Part shown: positions 61,446 through 64,000 of the stretch, in pieces
Numbering within the stretch: the stretch's first letter is position 1
Layout of the letters: every line of letters begins with the position of its first letter
Origin: Actinophytocola gossypii
GTDB lineage: Bacteria > Actinomycetota > Actinomycetes > Mycobacteriales > Pseudonocardiaceae
Direction of reading: 5' to 3'
NCBI RefSeq assembly: GCF_025165815.1
Contig: NZ_JAFFZE010000014.1
Span: 454,052-518,051 of the forward strand
DNA length: 64,000 nt
The notes under the pieces: generated by a model
Databases searched by the model: none
What the model was told of the DNA's origin: nothing
Seen by the model: the letters and a program-made list of their open reading frames with translations, nothing else
Made by a program: the position numbers and the translations under genes

Positions 61446-62714
61446 ATGCGTGTCCTGGTCACCGTGATCGCGGTGAAGACCCACCTCTACAACGTGGTGC
61501 CCGTTGCCTGGGCGCTGCAGGCGGCCGGGCACGAGGTGCGGGTGGCGAGCCAGCCCGACCTCACCGACGCGATCACCGCCGCCGGTCTGACCGCGGTCCC
61601 GGTCGGCGACGAGCTGAGCATGGGGAAGTCCTCGGACGGCCCGACCAGCCAGACCTTCCGCGCGCACGGTGGCGGCATGTCGGCGGACCCGGCGACCCTG
61701 GACTGGGAGGCGGTACTCGGCGCGTTCACCGTGGCCTGCCCGGTGGAGTACGAGTTCTTCGCCGCGCAGTCCATGGTGGACGACCTGGTCGAGTTCGCCC
61801 GTGGCTGGGAGCCGGACCTGGTGATCTGGGACGCGCTCACCTTCGCCGGGCCGATCGCGGCGCGGGCCTGCGGCGCGGCGCACGCGCGGATGCTGTTCGG
61901 CATCGACTACGTGTCCCGGATGTACGCCCGCTACGTGGAACTGCTCGCCGAGCAGCCGCCGGACCAGCGCGACGACCCGGTGTCGGACTGGCTGGCCGGC
62001 CGGCTCGCCCGCCACGGGTGCGCGTTCGACCCGGACGACGCCTTGGAGCTGATGACCGGTCAGTGGTGCATCGACCCCACGCCGGCGTGGATGCGGGTGC
62101 CGCTGGACCTGCCCTACCTGCCGGTGCGGATCGTGCCGTTCAACGGGCCGACCACGGTGCCCGACTGGGTGTACGAGCCGCCGGAGCGGCCGAGGGTGTG
62201 CCTGTCGCTCGGGATGTCCGGCCGGGACCTGTTCGGCGGGGACCAGGTGTCGGTGTCCGCGTTGCTGGAGTCGTTGGCGGAACTGGACATCGAGCTGATC
62301 GCCACGCTCAACGCCGAGCAACTGACCTCGGTGTCCGCGCTGCCGGACAACGTCCGCACCGTCGACTTCGTCCCCCTCAACGAACTCGCCCCCACCTGCA
62401 CCGCCATCATCCACCACGGCGGCTTCGGCACCCTCGGCAACATCCTCACCCACGGCATCCCCAGCCTCACCATCCCCGCACCCTGGTGGGACGAAAAAGA
62501 CCTCGGCACCCACCTCCACACCAGAGGCGCCGGCATCCACCTCGACCCCACCAACACCACCCCCACCACCCTCAAAAACGCCCTCCACCAACTCCTCACC
62601 AACCCCACCTACCACCACAACGCCACCACCATCCAACAAGAAATCCACACCACCCCCACCCCCAACCACCTCACCACCACCCTCGAACAGCTCGTCGCGA
62701 CCCGAGCGCCCTGA
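61446..62714 (+). CDS. macrolide-type glycosyltransferase GT4
   Basis: A 422-residue paralogue of GT3 with MRVLVTVIAVKTHLYNVVPVAWAL, VIWDALTFAGP, PFNGPTTVPDW and IIHHGGFGTLGN. From about residue 304 to near the end the DNA is identical to GT5. This part of the protein is unusually rich in Thr, Asn and His (for example HLDPTNTTPTTLKNALHQ), where GT3 has charged residues. An in-frame GTG at 61437 is an alternative start, but GGTGA sits best before the ATG at 61446. Donor and acceptor are unknown. Confidence 0.93.
   Translation: MRVLVTVIAVKTHLYNVVPVAWALQAAGHEVRVASQPDLTDAITAAGLTAVPVGDELSMGKSSDGPTSQTFRAHGGGMSADPATLDWEAVLGAFTVACPVEYEFFAAQSMVDDLVEFARGWEPDLVIWDALTFAGPIAARACGAAHARMLFGIDYVSRMYARYVELLAEQPPDQRDDPVSDWLAGRLARHGCAFDPDDALELMTGQWCIDPTPAWMRVPLDLPYLPVRIVPFNGPTTVPDWVYEPPERPRVCLSLGMSGRDLFGGDQVSVSALLESLAELDIELIATLNAEQLTSVSALPDNVRTVDFVPLNELAPTCTAIIHHGGFGTLGNILTHGIPSLTIPAPWWDEKDLGTHLHTRGAGIHLDPTNTTPTTLKNALHQLLTNPTYHHNATTIQQEIHTTPTPNHLTTTLEQLVATRAP
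62353..62688 (+). repeat. 336-bp direct repeat, copy 1 (in GT4)
   Basis: Bases 62353-62688 are identical, base for base, to 63665-64000 (offset 1312). The repeat covers the donor-binding C-terminal part of the glycosyltransferase. Its top strand is strongly G-poor: I count 10 G in the 120 bases 62521-62640. Confidence 0.97.
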
Positions 62715-62736
62715 GCTCGAACCCACCGGAGCCGCC

Positions 62737-64000
62737 ATGCGTGTCCTCGCCACGGTCTTCGCGACCAAGCCGCACCTGTACAACCTCGTACCGGTGCTCT
62801 GGGCACTGCGCGCGGCCGGACACGACGTGGTCGTGGCCAGCCACCCCGACCTGATGGAGACCATCGACCGCACCGGTCTCACCGGGGTCCCGGTCGGCAA
62901 CGAGCTCAACATGATGCGGTCACTGACCGAACAGGGCTCCGACTCCCGCGGCACCGGCGCCACCTGGGAGAGCCTCACCTCCGGCATGACCGAGACCAGA
63001 CCGGAGAAGCTCACCTGGAACTACGTGCTCGGCGCCTTCACCATGGGCTGCTCCGCCGACTACGACTACGTCACCGACCAGCACATGCTCGACGACCTGG
63101 TCGAGTTCGCCCGCGGCTGGCAACCCGACCTGGTCATCTGGGACGCGCTCACCTTCGCCGGCGCCATCGCCGCCAAGGCCTGCGGCGCCGCCCACGCCCG
63201 CATGCTGTTCGGCATCGACTACATCTCCCGGATGTACGACAACTTCCGCGCCCTGCTCGCCGAACGCCCCGAGGAACAGCGCGACGACCCGGTGTCCGAC
63301 TGGCTCGCCGGCCGGATGGCCCGCGCCGGCTGCGACTTCGCCCCCGGTCAGACCGCCGAGCTGATGACCGGCCAGGTCACCATCGACCCCACCCCCGAGT
63401 GGATGCAGCTCCCCCTCACCGTGACCCGCCTACCGGTCCGCCAGATACCGTTCAACGGTCCGAGCACCATCCCCGACTGGGTCCACGAGAAACCCGAACG
63501 CCCCCGCGTCTGCCTGTCCCTCGGCGTCTCCGGCCGCGAGATCCTCGGCGGTGACTTCGTCTCCATGCCAGAGCTGCTGGAGTCGTTGGCGGAACTGGAC
63601 ATCGAACTCATCGCCACCCTCAACACCGAACAACTCGCATCAGTGACCACCCTCCCCCACAACATCCGCACCGTCGACTTCGTCCCCCTCAACGAACTCG
63701 CCCCCACCTGCACCGCCATCATCCACCACGGCGGCTTCGGCACCCTCGGCAACATCCTCACCCACGGCATCCCCAGCCTCACCATCCCCGCACCCTGGTG
63801 GGACGAAAAAGACCTCGGCACCCACCTCCACACCAGAGGCGCCGGCATCCACCTCGACCCCACCAACACCACCCCCACCACCCTCAAAAACGCCCTCCAC
63901 CAACTCCTCACCAACCCCACCTACCACCACAACGCCACCACCATCCAACAAGAAATCCACACCACCCCCACCCCCAACCACCTCACCACCACCCTCGAAC
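62737..64000 (+). CDS. macrolide-type glycosyltransferase GT5 (cut by the right edge)
   Basis: The first 421 codons of a further paralogue, ATG at 62737 with CCGGAG upstream, 22 bp after the GT4 stop. It reads [53 protein letters not shown] and IIHHGGFGTLGN. Upstream of residue 310 it differs clearly from GT4, then becomes identical at the DNA level to the window end. Only a few residues should be missing. The acceptor-binding halves of GT4 and GT5 differ while their donor-binding halves match, so they may use the same sugar donor on different acceptors. Confidence 0.93.
   Translation, partial: MRVLATVFATKPHLYNLVPVLWALRAAGHDVVVASHPDLMETIDRTGLTGVPVGNELNMMRSLTEQGSDSRGTGATWESLTSGMTETRPEKLTWNYVLGAFTMGCSADYDYVTDQHMLDDLVEFARGWQPDLVIWDALTFAGAIAAKACGAAHARMLFGIDYISRMYDNFRALLAERPEEQRDDPVSDWLAGRMARAGCDFAPGQTAELMTGQVTIDPTPEWMQLPLTVTRLPVRQIPFNGPSTIPDWVHEKPERPRVCLSLGVSGREILGGDFVSMPELLESLAELDIELIATLNTEQLASVTTLPHNIRTVDFVPLNELAPTCTAIIHHGGFGTLGNILTHGIPSLTIPAPWWDEKDLGTHLHTRGAGIHLDPTNTTPTTLKNALHQLLTNPTYHHNATTIQQEIHTTPTPNHLTTTLE
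63665..64000 (+). repeat. 336-bp direct repeat, copy 2 (in GT5)
   Basis: Second copy of the repeat at 62353-62688. It reaches the last base of the window, so the true length is at least 336 bp and the right boundary is not seen. Confidence 0.97.

Overview
The window is very GC-rich, densely packed actinomycete DNA with G/C-ending codons, GTG starts and many 1-16 bp gene overlaps. It is the interior of one secondary-metabolite cluster and both ends are cut inside genes. The content points to a glycosylated polyene macrolactam primed by a beta-amino acid, of the vicenistatin type. I cannot name the species or the product from sequence alone.

Left part (1-14868): a starter-unit operon on the minus strand. 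Two acyl-ACP ligases, a PLP decarboxylase, the two glutamate-mutase subunits and a P450 run into the first polyketide synthase (PKS1), which begins with a free loading ACP. A discrete ACP on the plus strand, a trans-acyltransferase and a proline-iminopeptidase-like hydrolase complete the set known from vicenistatin (VinH, I, N, O, L, M, K, J). Inferred logic: glutamate becomes 3-methylaspartate, which is loaded on the ACP and decarboxylated to 3-aminoisobutyryl-ACP. The amine is capped with an amino acid, the capped unit is passed to PKS1, and the cap is removed before macrolactam closure.

Middle (15038-46187): a type II thioesterase, an aminosugar N-methyltransferase and four consecutive PKS genes on the minus strand (order of use A, B, C, D). 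All five intact acyltransferases carry the malonyl-type HAFH motif. Predicted outputs are an alkene (A), a hydroxyl (B), two alkenes (C), one alkene (D1), then a terminal module D2 fused to a thioesterase. Two domains are broken in informative ways. The PKS1 module-1 acyltransferase has lost its catalytic block in frame, and D2 has lost catalytic residues in KS, AT and DH and has no KR.

Right part (46177-64000): deoxysugar and glycosylation genes. A minus-strand operon continues the PKS transcript upstream (FAD monooxygenase, glycosyltransferase, sugar SDR, glycosyltransferase). A plus-strand operon carries an aldo-keto reductase, a P450-like glycosyltransferase helper without a heme ligand, a sugar aminotransferase, a 2,3-dehydratase and a C-methyltransferase. 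Then come a drug-efflux ABC pair with a divergent TetR regulator and three tandem glycosyltransferases, the last two sharing a perfect 336-bp repeat. Together these fit a 2-deoxy, 3-amino, 3-C-methyl, N-methylated sugar plus probably further sugars. Sugar nucleotide formation and 4,6-dehydration are not encoded here.

A short GGGG direct repeat recurs about 66-77 bp upstream of five transcription starts and is a candidate site for a shared pathway regulator. No stretch longer than 300 bases lacks a gene; the larger gaps (51004-51184, 14869-15037, 57252-57377, 59177-59272) are described as regulatory or terminator features. I saw no tRNA, rRNA, CRISPR array or insertion sequence.
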